Assembly (NCBI GenBank): GCA_016717115.1
Contig: JADKGE010000002.1
Span: 1-64,000, forward strand
Origin: Actinomycetota bacterium
Lineage (GTDB): Bacteria > Actinomycetota > Actinomycetes > S36-B12
Direction: 5' to 3'
Length of the DNA stretch: 64,000 nt
A program made the position numbers and the translations under genes. Positions 9,386-21,162 of this stretch are shown here, in pieces. Each line of letters opens with the position of its first letter. Within the stretch, counting starts at the first letter, position 1. The notes beneath the pieces are model-generated. The model was not told the origin of the DNA and did no database searches. It saw only the letters and a list, made by a program, of their open reading frames with translations.

Positions 9386-10039
9386 TCCAGCAGATCCGCC
9401 AGGATGATGGTCTCAGCGCTTCGACTGGATCTGCATAGTCGACTTGTCGGTGACTCGATGGATTCTTGAAGAGCCCGATGCGCCCTTGAACAGGTCCATG
9501 AGGCCACCGCTTCCCCGCCATGCATCCGCGGATCCCAGAGTGGCTTTCCCTCACCGAGGGCCTCCTTGATCAGCGTCACGCCAATTCGGTCACCTGATAA
9601 TCCAGCGGATTCGCGCACGGCAATTTCCACCTGGCGCATTGCGGCGAACACCGCGATGTCGAACTCTCCGCGGAGGAAGTGAGGCCCGGGCTGCTGTTCA
9701 ATCTCGGGAACCAGCTCGACTTCCAACCAGGCTGTTGCGCGCAGCCAGGGAAGCCCCGTTGAGGCACCTCATGCCCGCGTCGCGACACAGCAATTGCCTC
9801 AGTCGCTGACTGACCGCTGTTTCGGACAACGAGGCCGTGTGCATAGAGCCAAGCCCACGCCTCGTCCAGGCGCGCAGGGTGTCAGGTCGTGACCGGTAGT
9901 CAGGAGCTTGCCGTGCGAATTGCATCCAGTTGCAGGAGTTCCACTCCTCGTTTGCCACGACGTCGACGAGAACTCGTAGGGCAAGATCATCGACAGAAAG
10001 GAGCACGATCTCGTCTGCAGTCAGAACCCAATCAAGCAA
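9334..10039 (-). pseudogene. TIGR02391 (Ymh-like) family protein, frameshifted
   Basis: The pieces join into a typical member. The N-terminal winged-helix-like part is LALRVLVDVVANEEWNSC and RSRPDTLRAW. Then come SRRGHEVPQRGF, the core GEFDIAVFAAMRQVEIAVR with GDRIGVTLIKEALG, and GLFKNPSSHRQVDYADP with TIILADLL at the end. At least four frame changes are needed across 700 bp. The family often sits beside restriction-type genes. Its RNPxxH-like patch resembles a HEPN RNase motif, but here the Arg is Lys (codon 9465-9467; His 9450-9452). It starts 36 bp after the DUF499 stop, so it closes the operon. Confidence 0.65.
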
Positions 10040-10075
10040 GAGCGATCTCCCTAGACGCGAGTAGCAGGGGGCTGG

Positions 10076-13000
10076 TCAGTCCGACTCGAAGGCGGACTGG
10101 TCGAACTTCAAGGTGCGGGCGTTCTCGAGGATGACTCTTGCCTTGTCATCACGGGAAGCCTTCGGGTCGTCAGGCGTGGATTTCTACGGTGACCTGCAGG
10201 TCGACTCCATCGAGCGCCGCGATGTGCTGCAGGATCTCCTGGCTCAACCTGGTTAGGTCCCGGCTGTACCGCTCAGGGTCGACGGAGTACACGCCGAAGA
10301 ACCGCGTTCTTCACGGGGGTCGTCGCGCACGGGCCGTCATGCGCGAGTTCGCCGCACTTCGCGCAGAGCGCCGGCGGAGCGGCGTCACTTGCCTGGGTGC
10401 GCGGGGCCTCCCGCACCGAGGCACAAGACCTCCGGCGGCGAGCCAGGTTCTTGGGCGAGCGCGACGTCCGGGCGCACGATCAGGGTTGAGTCTGTGATCA
10501 TCCCGAACCTTGCATCTCCACCAGGGATCACGAGTCCCTCGTACCTGCCGGTCGCCTCGTCGAGCCGGTCCGCAAGTGCGAACCCGTCCGCTTCCCAGGT
10601 GAACTCGGCGATGGTCGAGGCGATCGCGTTGGCGAGCACTTCGCGGTTCTTCATGCGCGTGAGGTATGGGTAGGCGCAGTAGTAGCTCCAGAGGGTTCCG
10701 ACACTGAGGTGGCCCGATTCCCAGGCCTTGGCGAGGCGCTGGTCGAGATCCATGCGCACCGTCCGTGGAGCCGCCACGTCCGTCAACAGGCCCGCTCGGG
10801 AGAGCTTCTCTGTTGTGCGGACGGCGAGTCGGGATTCTTGGCCGTCGGCCTTCTCCACGCTCCACGTGATGGGCTTCGTGGGGTCCGGCTGTTCGGGCAC
10901 GATGGCGTGCACGTAGGTCTGGGCGATGCGCAGTTGGACGCTCTCGTTCGCCTGCTCCTGTCGGTTGGATGCCTGCTTGGCTTGCTGGGGGGAAAGGTTC
11001 GGCCCTCGACCCGCCCCGCGATGTCGTCCCAGGCCAGGAAGTCTCGAACACTGTCCATCAGTTCGTCCAGCCTCTTGGCGTCGGGGCCAGGAAGACGAGC
11101 ATGTTGCGGATGACCCGCTGCGACGCTCCACGCTTGTCCAGCGCTTGCTGAGCGAACTGCAGTGCGGGTGTGTCCTCGGATCCCTTGGTGTGCGGCATGG
11201 ACGGGTGAAGAATCACCAGGCGTGCCGCGTCCTCGTCAGGGATGTCGCCGGTTGAGTCAGGTGCCGCGTGCACGCCGACGAAACCCGCCCCGGCTCTTGG
11301 GCTCCGTCGCACGCAGGCGATCGACGATCTCCAGCCACACTTGGTCCGGTCGCTCCCGCAGCCGGTCTGCCAGGTCGGCAGCGGTCCTGGTCACGGATGC
11401 GCAGGTGTCGAACCAATACCGCTGGCCCTCGGCGTACAGATAGGTGGCCCGCTGGGAGAGCATGTCGAGCGCTGACCCGAAGTTGCCCACGGTGTCCCCT
11501 GGGATCGCGACCCCGAGCCAGACTCGGGGCCGCTCAGGCCGACATGCGCGCTTCGCAATGTCGGAGCGGCACCGATGAAGATGGCGCGTGCCAGGCGACG
11601 CGTCAGGGCCCGCTGCCCGAACAGGGGTCGCTCCGCGTCGATCTTCACCGGGGTCGCGGCCGGCCCGTCGATATCCGTGTCGATGATCGGCTTCCACGAA
11701 TCCGGGAGGTACTGGGTGATCTCGCTCAGAACCGCAGGGACGTCGAGGGCACCGACCCGGGCATGATCAGAGGGCCAGCGTCCTGGGACACCCAGAGTGC
11801 GTGAACGACCGAACTCATCAGGCGGAGAACGCCGCGGGTCCGCTGGAAGCGCTCCAGTGTCGACCAATCCTCGTAGAGGCGATCGAAGAGCTCGGGGTGA
11901 ATGGGATACGCCGCCTTGATCCGGGCCTCGTAGGCGACCTCAGAGCACTCGCGAGGAATTCACCCTGATGCTTGCCGTAGAACTGGACGAACTGGCGAGC
12001 GACGGCCGAAATGTCCGACAGCGCGGAAGCATCGGGTTCGACGAACAGACGACGACGCACGATCTCGAAAGACTCCTGGGCCGAGGCCGGCCGCCACTGA
12101 TCGGCCACCCGGCGAACGACGTTCTGAAGCCTCTGCAGCGCCTCCTGCCCGTTCGGGCCACCCACTTCCAGCGCTGCCACCCGACTGCCATCACGCTCCG
12201 GGTCGTGCGAAGCGGGAATGGATATCACCAGCATCGCCCCGGAGACGGTCTTCACGACTTCAGTCAGCGACTGCGCGAACGTGAACTGCGTGTCGAAGGT
12301 TCCACCTGGCAGGTCCTCGCGCTCCCACAGCTGGCGTGCGTAGGCCACCCACTCATCGACAAGGATCAGGCAGGGCGCGTATGACTCGATCAGGGTCGAA
12401 GTGATTCCCCGGGATTGGTCCTGGTGGCGTCGGCTGCCGATACGAGCTCGAAGGCCTTGGCGCCGCCGAGCCGCCAAGCGAAAGTTCGCCCCAAATCGTG
12501 TTGACCTTCGTACCATCCGGCTTCTCGCTCGCAGCCCCCGGTGAAAGGTGCGTGCCGACGAGGGCGACGCGGTTCACCTTGATGGGGATCTTCGGATCTG
12601 GCGACCACTTCTTGGACGTCCTGCGGCAGTGATGCCACCGGGGTGCCCCCGAACAGGTGCCACAGGGCGAGCATGGAGTGCGTCTTGCCACCACCGAAGT
12701 TGGTCTGGAGATTGATGATCGGCGACGCGTTGTCGTCACCCGTCATGCGCCGCACGCCTCGATCGACGAGCTCGCGCAGGCCTTCAGTCAAATAGGTGCG
12801 ACGGAAGAACTCGACCGGTTCGACGTACTCAGAGGAGCCCTCCCCCATGGCGACCATGTGCAGATCGGCGGCGAACTCACTGGCCGAGAAGTTGCCCGTC
12901 GCCACGTCGTCGTGCGGTCGAAGCACCTCACGCCAAGGCTTCACCCCAGCACCAGCCACCGCTGCTGCCACTTCGGACTGCTGCACGGCCTTCTTCGTGT

Positions 13001-13457
13001 CAGCCTCGAAGCTCGTCCTCTGGTGATCCATGCGCAGCTGCCGGACCGTCTCGGCCTCGTGAGGCGCGCCCACAGCCGTCAGAAGGCGTTCCATGGTGTC
13101 CAACGCGCGGTAGGTGTCATCACCCGAGAACTTCTCGTTGTGCGCCCACTTGTTGCGGGTGTCGCGAAGCTCACTCGCCAGAGACTGCTGCGCTCTACTC
13201 AAGACCTTGCTGAATACCCGCCACTCATCGGTGATCATCCGGAGCTGCACGGCCGGATCATTCTTGTCGTATGCCTTCTTGACCCCGTTCTTAACCTCAT
13301 CACGCGCCTCCATGAGCGCTATCCAGTTGCCGCCAGCTTCTTGGGCGGCTGCACTCATGCGCTCATTTACGAAGGGGCCCACCCCCTCTGCGAGGACTTC
13401 GAACCCACGACCCACTCGATCCCGATTACTCGTCGCCACCGCTCTGCACCCCGTCAA
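10076..13457 (-). pseudogene. HEPN(Swt1)-DUF499 AAA ATPase, frameshifted
   Basis: The N-terminal ~130 residues match a Swt1-type HEPN domain with an R-x4-H motif (RNKWAH, 13140-13157). The DUF499 ATPase follows, with a P-loop in NFGGGKTHS and Walker B CLILVDEW. The C-terminus reads VDLQVTVEIHA, then after a shift KARVILENARTLKFDQSAFESD to a stop at 10076. About seven or more indels interrupt an otherwise well-conserved protein of about 1,120 residues. The GTG at 13437-13439 is a likelier start than the TTG at 13457, because ATSNRDRVGRG matches the usual N-terminus. It directly follows the methyltransferase stop. DUF499 ATPases resemble BrxC/PglY of BREX and PGL systems, so a phage-defence role is inferred. 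Confidence 0.75.
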
Positions 13458-16217
13458 TCACTCGTCGCCGTCAAGATCCAGCTCACCTTGCGCCGGTCCA
13501 GGCTCGTATCTTGTGCGCGCTACGGTGCTCAGTTCGGACCATGAAGTACCGAGCGCGTTGAACAGCAGAGCCGTATCCGTCCAGCCCTTCTTCTCACAGA
13601 TGCTGTATAGAAGGTATGCGAGTTCCTTGACTGCATCCACATCAACGCGAGATGCGGCGGCGCTGATCCAATCGGCCGCCTGGGCCGCGCCATCTTCCTG
13701 AAGCGCGTGAGAAACGCGAAGGGCGACTTCCCAGACGCTGATCGCCTTGTCTTGATGTGGATTCCACGCATCCGACATTTCACTCGGTTCAAGCAGCCTC
13801 GCCCGTCCGGCCGCCGAACGAAAGACGCCACCCCTTGCCAATGCACTGACGGAGGTATTGACCGCCCGCGAAAGGACATCCGCTTCGCCTGAGGCAGCGT
13901 CGTTCCATCCAAACTGAGAGAACCACTTGACGCAGAAGCGCGTCTCCGAATCAAAGTCACCCTCCTGTTCCGCCAATACTTCGTCAAGCACCTGGTTGAT
14001 GAGAGCGAGGGCTGTCGGACGGTCATGTCTGAGCCATCAGCCTCGACCACTCGCGCGTACCTCGAGAACACTGCCATTCCCGGGCCAATCGAGGCTTGCG
14101 CCAAGTCCACTAGACGATGGATCCTTGCTGGAGATCTCTCAACGCGACGGGAAGCTCAGCCTTAAGTTGCCCAATGAAGGAACGGCGCGTCAAGGCTTCA
14201 GCTGTCGCTGGACGAGGACGCAGTGCAAGCACGATCGAGGAGGCCAATGCGTTTGAATCCTGGCCACGAACGCGGTTGCTCAATTCTGTCCGCATCGGCC
14301 AAGTGGCAGTCACTTCCCAGCCACTCAGAAGCATGCCTTCCAGAGGGTCTGCCATCCAGTACTTGTTGTTCCGGCTGAATCGGATTCGGTCTGCTTGAAC
14401 GCGTAGAACACCGTGATCGGAAAGTCAGCGGGAGTTCCTTTCGAACATTTGCAAAGACGGCAGAGAATCCTTGTTCGAAGAAGTCCGGGCCTGCGCCCGA
14501 CCTCCCTTGCGCTGAACGTCCGCAACGAGTTCATCTTCCTTGGGGTGTAAGCACCGTGCCCATTAGTTGCGGCAGGACGTCTTTGAGTGAACGGCGCAAC
14601 CACACATAGAAGAAGTCCGCAAGATCCGAATAGGGGACGTTGTCGTAGTAGGGCGGGTCCGTTGAAACAAGGCACGACTCGTAGGTGCGCGTCGCGGCGT
14701 CTGCCTGAATTGCCGTCGCAGACCCGTGCGCCGGCAGACGTTCCAGCGCTTTTGCGAGGTTGGCGACACTGGTCACGAAGCTCCCAGCTGCCGAGTCACC
14801 GAGTGGAGGGGCTTCGGCGAAGTCCCAGACCATCGAGATCGCCTGACGATTGAACAGGTTGCGCACCTGCGTCTTAGTGTTCTCCCATCGACAGAGCGCG
14901 TTGTTGATATCAGTAGATCGTCCTACGCCTAGGGACAAGTAGATGGCAACGGCATCTGCATACGCTCGAGCACCCGGACCACCCTCCTCCAGCGAGATGC
15001 CATCGTCTGCTAAGCCAGCAGCCAGCGCATCTCTTTGCACGCGCGTACGGGCCTCACCCACGAGTCCGCTGAGGGTGGTGAGCGTTACAAGTTGGCGGTT
15101 GGTGAATAGGTCGGCATGATGCGTCAACCCGTAGCGGGGAGTGCCCATGTATTGGGGGTGCGTGGATAGTTCGGTGTCGGGCACTTCATCGGGACGTGAG
15201 ATGTTGGCGGCAGCCTCCTGTTCCGGGGTCGGAGCCAAATAGTTGCGGCCTCGGGGGCCCTCCGCGACGATGGCCATTAACTGACTGCCGAGTCGGCTCG
15301 CTTGCCCTTCCTCTCGAACATAAGGCAATGGCGCGGTGGTTCCGCACGAGACGCAAATGGCGCCGCTCCTGGTGACAGTGCCGTCACGCTCTTTAGTCGG
15401 CGATCCGTCCCGGCCATGTCCGATCTCGAAGGCGATCCGTCGTTCGCTTTCCGGTTCGGAGACGAAGTGGCACAACGAAAGCTCCGCCCCAACCCTCTTG
15501 CTAAGCCACCACGAGCGAGGGTTCGGGCAGTCGATGGTGCGAGCCCACAGCCATGCCACCATTACTGCTGTTGATCCATCGGGAAGCGCCGCCGAGGGAT
15601 ACATGAAGCCGATACGTCTCTCGGCCTCGTCTCGCATCCAACCCCCATAGCGTCGCGCGTCCTCCGCCAATCCGGTGGCCCGCGGCCCAGGATTCGCTGA
15701 TCCGAAGCTCCGGGAAGGCCGGCCTCGCCCCGTCCACTTCGGGGGAACTCAACCAAAGCCTTATCGATCAAAACCGCCACCGGATTGAGGTCCGAAGCCT
15801 GAACGCCTCAGACCTAACCGTTGCGCTTCAAGAGGGATCGAGCCTCCGCCCGCAAATGGGTCCACGATCTTGGGCGGGTTACCGCCCGTCGACCTCAGAA
15901 TCTCTTCGTATGCCTGTCGATATAGCGCTTCGTCGGTGATGTTCTCCAGACAACAAGACGTTCGATGATGTTGAACAACCGCTGTCGTTCAGCAGCCTGT
16001 TCCGCCTCACTCGGGAAACAACTCCGGATGGGAGGAAGGGTCGTCGACGAGTTGAGCGAAGAGAACGGCACGGCATGCCGCTAGCGGCCGACGAGCCCAC
16101 CATAGTGCAGCGTCGACGGGTGGCCCTGACGAATCGACTTCTCGCGGGCAGACTCACGGTTGATCGCCTCAAGCGGCAGCGCTACTTCTCGATCAGCTTG
16201 CGCTTGATGACGGTCAC
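13458..16217 (-). pseudogene. DUF1156 adenine-specific DNA methyltransferase (PglXI-like), frameshifted
   Basis: The GTG at 16217 follows GGGAGGA and overlaps the helicase stop (GTGA). The product begins VTVIKRKLIE, then after one extra base ALPLEAINRESAREKS and HPSTLH. The SAM-binding motif DPFAGGGSIPLEAQR is near 15811-15870. The catalytic DPPYYDNVPYSD is near 14610-14680. The C-terminal domain (GPGMAVFSRYA, VLDEVLAEQEGDFD, LAYLLYSICEKKGW) ends at 13458. At least seven single-base shifts break about 915 codons. It would N6-methylate adenines to mark self DNA. This segment has lower GC than its surroundings (32 of 60 bases G/C in 14341-14400), suggesting separate ancestry. Confidence 0.8.
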
Positions 16218-19200
16218 AGCGGCGGTCCTCCCTGGTTCCAGCGTGCCGCCCAATCTATGGTGAAGCGGGTAACGCTGAAGTCGTCGGTTCCCGTGAGGTC
16301 GAACGGGCGAGTGAGATAGCGCAGTTCGTCGTGATCCGACCCGTCCTGGCTGACCTTCACGATGGCGAGTCGGTAGGCATCTCCGAGGTTCTTGGCTGTC
16401 AGCACTTCGCGCCGGGTTATCTGGAAGTCCTCTGCGCCGTCGATCCGCCCCTTGACCTCGATGCGGATGACCTGTCCTTCGAGGTCGGTCGATCTGATGT
16501 CGAACCCGGGGTTGTTGTGTGGCATCTCCGTGGGTGTGCGGCCCAGGGATCGCTCTGCGGCCATGACGGCAGCGACGGCACGACGGTCCACTTCGGCGGT
16601 GTCCTTGGCGTATGTGGCGGCCGGCATCGTCCGCTTGCCGGTGAGTCGGTCGAGGAGACCTTGGGGGATCACGAGTGCCATTCCCGCCATGGTCGGCGGA
16701 TGAGCGCGTAGTTGCGCGTCCAGCGTGAGGTCTGCCATGCGTGCGTCTAGGCGGCGCTCGAGATCGCGTGCGCGCTTCAACGCGGTCTCGGGGCGCGTCT
16801 TGAGCTGGCGACCGGCTGCTTCCTGGTCGAGGAGCTCGGCGTATCGCGCATCCTGGAAGTTGATCTCCGAGGTGAGCCGATGTCGCACTTGCTGCCGCGC
16901 TCGCTCGGTGGCGGGAAGGATCTGGTTCGACACCTCGGCCAGGTGCTCTGGAAGGGAGTTGACGATGGCCCGCGGTGATGGCGCTCTGTTCGGGATCGGC
17001 GACCGCCCACGGCTGCACGGTTTGCTGACGGAGCAGGTCGCGAACCTCTGAGGTGGCGGGCAGGTAGTCAAGGTAGGGGGCCTGACCGACTCCGGCTGCA
17101 GTGCCGTCGGGGGTGATCTCAACGAAGTCGAAGCGCTTTGACACGGTGTGGGCGGGGTCGTGCCCGTCGATGATCGACTGGGTCATCGCTACCAGGAGGC
17201 GTGGAGTTTCGCCTACGTCTTCAGCGTCCACCAGGACGGCGCCGTGCTTGAGCGTGGATCGGTTGGCATCAATGGTTAAGGCAAGGACGGCATCCAGCAA
17301 CGGGTGACCGGGGGCGACGAGGTCGGCCTTGGGCTCGCCTGTGACATTCACGTGTTCACGTTCGAACGTGACTCGCTCATAGACGTGCAGAACGGGTGCG
17401 CCAACGCCGCCCTGACGGTCGCGGTCCCTGATCGCTGCGGGCACGTTCGTGATCTCGTACCGGCCCGCTTCGCGAGGGGTGATACGACCGCCCAAGCGCT
17501 GGAAGGCAGCCAGGAAGAAGGCCTGAATGTAGTGCGGCTGAAGGCGGCGTGCCTGGGCATCCTCGAGGCGATGCCGGATCTCGTCGATGTCCATCTCAGC
17601 CAGGATCTGGGTGTGGAGGCACGCTCCGCGATGAGCCGGTCAAGTCCTCTCCGACCGTCGCGTCGATGACCTCGTCGAGCCGCGCTCGAACCTCGGGCTG
17701 GTCGTACCGGATGGCTTCCATGAGGAGCTTGCGCAGGGCTGCTCGGCGAACGCGTCACCGAGGACGTCGAAGACCTTGCCCTGATAGGCCGCACGCTGCT
17801 CCTCGATCTTGTCGAGCAGTCGCTTGAAGACCTCGCCCTCGCGGGTGTTCGCCGCGAGGAGGTTCCACAGGTGGCAGACCTCGGTCTGGCCGATGCGGTG
17901 GATGCGCCCGAACCGCTGCTCGATGCGGTTGGGGTTCCACGGCAGGTCGTAGTTGACCATGAGATGGGCGCGCTGCAGGTTGAGGCCCTCGCCGGCGGCG
18001 TCGGTCGCGATGAGGACGCGCGTCTCCTTGTCCTGCGTGAAGATGGCCTGGATCTTGCGTCGATCCTCCCGCCTGACGCCGCCGTGGATGGCGACGACCG
18101 CCTCGTCGCGGCCGATCATCGTCCGGGTCTGGTCGACGAGGTAGTTCAAGGTGTCGCGGTGCTCGGTGAACACGATGATCTTGCGGGGGTTGCCTGCCTC
18201 GTCACTGAGGGCCTCGTCCGCGAGGATCGTGCGAAGCTCGGTCCACTTGCGGTCATGGCCGGAGAACCGCACCCGGCGGGCGAGCTCCGCCAGATCATTG
18301 AGAATGGCGATCTCGGTCTCGAGTTCGGCCACCGTCTTGGCTGCGGTGGCGGCGTCGACCACGTCTTCTTCGAGTTCTTCGAGTTCGTCTCCGGCGAGTC
18401 CTCGATGTCGTCGATGGCTTCGTCGTCGAGGTCGCGCTGCCCGAGCAGGAAGTCGAGCCGCTGCCGCAGGGGCTGGTCGTCGGGGTCCTGATTGGCGATG
18501 CGAGCATCTCCAGTCGGCGCTTCTCGAGCCGGTCGCGGCGCTCGAGGACTTCCAGATGGCCTCCGGGCTGGAGGCCAGACGGCGCTGGAGGACGGTCAGC
18601 GCGAATCCAACGGTGTTGCCGCGCCGCCCCTCTCCTTCGGCCTTCAGGCGGTCGGCCCGGTTCATCTCTTCCCGCACATACTCCGAGACCGCTTCGTAAA
18701 GCTCGGTCTCCTCAGCGGATAGTTCGTACGGGACGGTGTAGGCACGACGCTCAGGGAACAGGGGGGTCCCCTCCATCGTGAGGAGATCCTCCTTGACCAT
18801 GCGGCGCATGAGATCCCCCGGATCGACGGAGTGGACCCCGTCGCGGTACTTCCCCTCGAAGCGATCCCCGTCCAGCAGGGCCAGGAAGAGCTGGAAGTCC
18901 TCCTGCTTGCCAGCGTGGGGGGTCGCGGTCATCAGGAGCAGGTGGCGGCAGACGCGCCCGAGGAGTTGGCCCAGCACGTAACGCTTGGTCAGCTTGAGCT
19001 CGGCGCCGAAGTAGTGGGCGGACATGCGGTGGGCCTCGTCGACCACGATGAGGATCCCAGTCGCTCCGCTCAAGATTGGCCTGGAGGTCCAGATCGCGAG
19101 AGAGCATGTCCATACGCGCGATCAGCATGGGGTGACTTGCGAAGACGTTGCCGTCAGGCTCCGCATCAATCATCGACCGCGTAAGCAGCTCGAAACGCAG

Positions 19201-19763
19201 GCCGAACTTCTCGAGGAGCTCGTCCTGCCACTGCTCGACGAGGCTGCCCGGCGCGACGATCAGGCATCGCGCCAAGTCCCCGCGAAGGATGAGCTCCTTG
19301 ATGCAGAGGCCAGCCATGATGGTCTTGCCCGCTCCGGGGTCATCGGCCAGCAGGAAGCGCAGCGGGAGTCCGCGGAAGGAGTTCGCCGTACACGGCCGTG
19401 ATCTGATGCGGCAGGGCCTGCAGGTCGCTGGTCGAGATGGCCAGCATCGGGTCGAACAGGGCGGCGTAGTGGATACGAAGCGCCTCTGCGGCCAGCCCCA
19501 CGCCCCGGGATCGCCGTCGAACGCCGGGCCTCCGCCACGAGACGCGACCACAAGCGCAGACTGCTGGTCTCGCCCGAGCACCGCTTGGTCGGTTCGTCCG
19601 TGCTCGTCCGTGTAGGTAACGGTGACGAAGTTGGCTCCGTGCCACTGGCACTGACCACGGTCACGGCACCGGAGCCGGCGATACCCAGGACTTGGGTGCC
19701 TGGGGTCAAGTCCTCAAGACAAGTGGCAACGGCGCGCTCAACGCTCGACTCCTCCTGCGCCAC
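16214..19763 (-). pseudogene. SNF2-type helicase with C-terminal DUF3883 domain, frameshifted
   Basis: It starts at GTG 19763 behind GGGGGA and opens with CLEDLTPGTQVLGI, the usual N-terminus of this family. The motor has DDPGAGKTIMAG, VVDEAHRMSA, LLMTATPHAGK and QRFGRIHRIGQ. The C-terminal DUF3883 domain reads GFDIRSTDLEGQVIRIEVKG, with a D...ExK arrangement reminiscent of PD-(D/E)xK nucleases. About six frame changes occur, for instance near 19360, 19065, 18500, 17720 and 17030. The length (~1,180 codons) is normal. The last residues overlap the methyltransferase start by four bases. A DNA-translocating effector for the methyltransferase system is the likely role, by analogy with BrxHII. 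Confidence 0.8.
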
Positions 19764-19903
19764 ACGTCCCCCATGGTTATCTCGGCGTCGATCGCCACCA
19801 ATCTATCCGTCACCACTGACGGACCGGCGCAAACTGATCTTTGTCCCCGGCGGAGCGCCGTGCGGCTTCGAAGTAGGGGCCACGCTGCCTCTCAATGGAA
19901 CGC

Positions 19904-20988
19904 CTACCACCCGGGGTAGCGCTCCAACCAAGCCTCGGACGTGGAATCGTCACCGCTAAACAATTGGACCGAGCGATCCATGGCGATGACCAGGTCACCG
20001 GCAAGCTCGAGGATGGTCCTCGTCCTTCGAGTTGAACCTCCGTTGGCCGGTAGCGCGCTCTGGCCATGAAGGCTCCGAGGATATTGCCGGAGATCGCACC
20101 GGGGGAGTGGCTGTCGCCGGAGTGCGAGACGGCGAGGGCGAGGGCGTCAAGCACCTGGCCGGCATCCGGATAGGCCGCGGCGCAGTAGATGGCGATGGCG
20201 AGCGCTTCCTCGGCCACCCACCCTCCCCCCGAGCGTCCAACCACCCGCTCGGTCGATGGCCTGCCGCGAGCGCAAGCGCGCTCCGGATGGCCCGGTCTTC
20301 TGCTCCCAGGGACCATCTCTTCGAGGTACGAGTGCCGGAATGGCGCTGTGGAGGTTCGCCCCGACGACGTTGCGCACGATCAGGCTAGCGCGCCGGAAGC
20401 GTGCTGGCCGGTCGGATGGCCGTGGGTGTAGCCCGCCGCTGTCGCCGCCATTTCGTAGGCAAAGCGATCGCTCGGCTCGTAGCACGTCACCAGCCCGAAC
20501 GGAGCCGACCTCATGACGCCGCCGCATCCCTTGGAGTCATTCACAGCAGGATCACCAAAGGAATCGCCACCGGAGGCAGTCAGCGCTGACAGGCACGTGT
20601 TCCCCGGTGCCCGACGTGAGTACAGCCAGTGCTCGGACTGTAGCCAGCCATCTCGCAACCCCGACGGCTCAGGGAGTTGCTGGGTGTCCAGCCATCGAAG
20701 GTACGCGTGATGCAGCACACCCGCCGTGAACCCCAACCCCTTCGTGCGCTCACGGCTGATCGCCCGGATGATGCCGTCGACCGTGAACAGCGTCATCTGC
20801 GTGTCGTCGGTGATTAGGCCTCGGGACTTGATCGAGCCGAACTGGGCAGGCAGGAAATCACGGACTCCGGAGCCGCCCACGAGAGACTCGACCTGGACGG
20901 CGGACATGAACTCGACGGGCGCTCCGAGCGCATCCCCGATCGCCCCACCGAGCAAACAGCCTCGAACTCGGGACGCGTAGTCGATCAC
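19904..20988 (-). pseudogene. ADP-ribosylglycohydrolase, frameshifted
   Basis: The family removes ADP-ribose from proteins or small molecules using two metal ions. The start is GTG 20988 (an ATG at 21039 is also in frame). Conserved blocks are VRGCLLGGAIGDALGAPVEF, ITDDTQMTLFT, GCGGVMRSAPFGL, GHPTGQHASGALA, then after a shift GGGWVAEEALAIAIYCA and SHSGDSHSPGAISGNILGA. After another shift come ILELAGDLVIAMD and the typical ending ERYPGW-stop at 19904. Metal ligands (GDALG, TDDTQ, HSGDS) are all present. At least three indels break ~360 codons. It lies 140 bp upstream of the helicase in the same orientation, so it may belong to the defence operon or only neighbour it. Confidence 0.75.
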
Positions 20989-21162
20989 GAGGGCACTATC
21001 GCACCCCGCCCCGACGGCGGACCTGGTGATGCGGGGCATAACCGGGGCAGTTCGATTGGCGACCGTGCTCCGGCGACGACGCGGACATCTCTCACAGCCG
21101 AAAACTGCTTGTGATTCCGGGGGCATTCCGGGGCATTTGCCCTTCAGAATGTCCGTTTTGTC

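Noticed and set aside
9334..20988. Complete BREX or DISARM system
   Set aside because: No PglZ, BrxA, BrxB or BrxF, and no DrmA, DrmB or DrmC, is seen; only a helicase, methyltransferase and ATPase resemble parts of BREX type 3.
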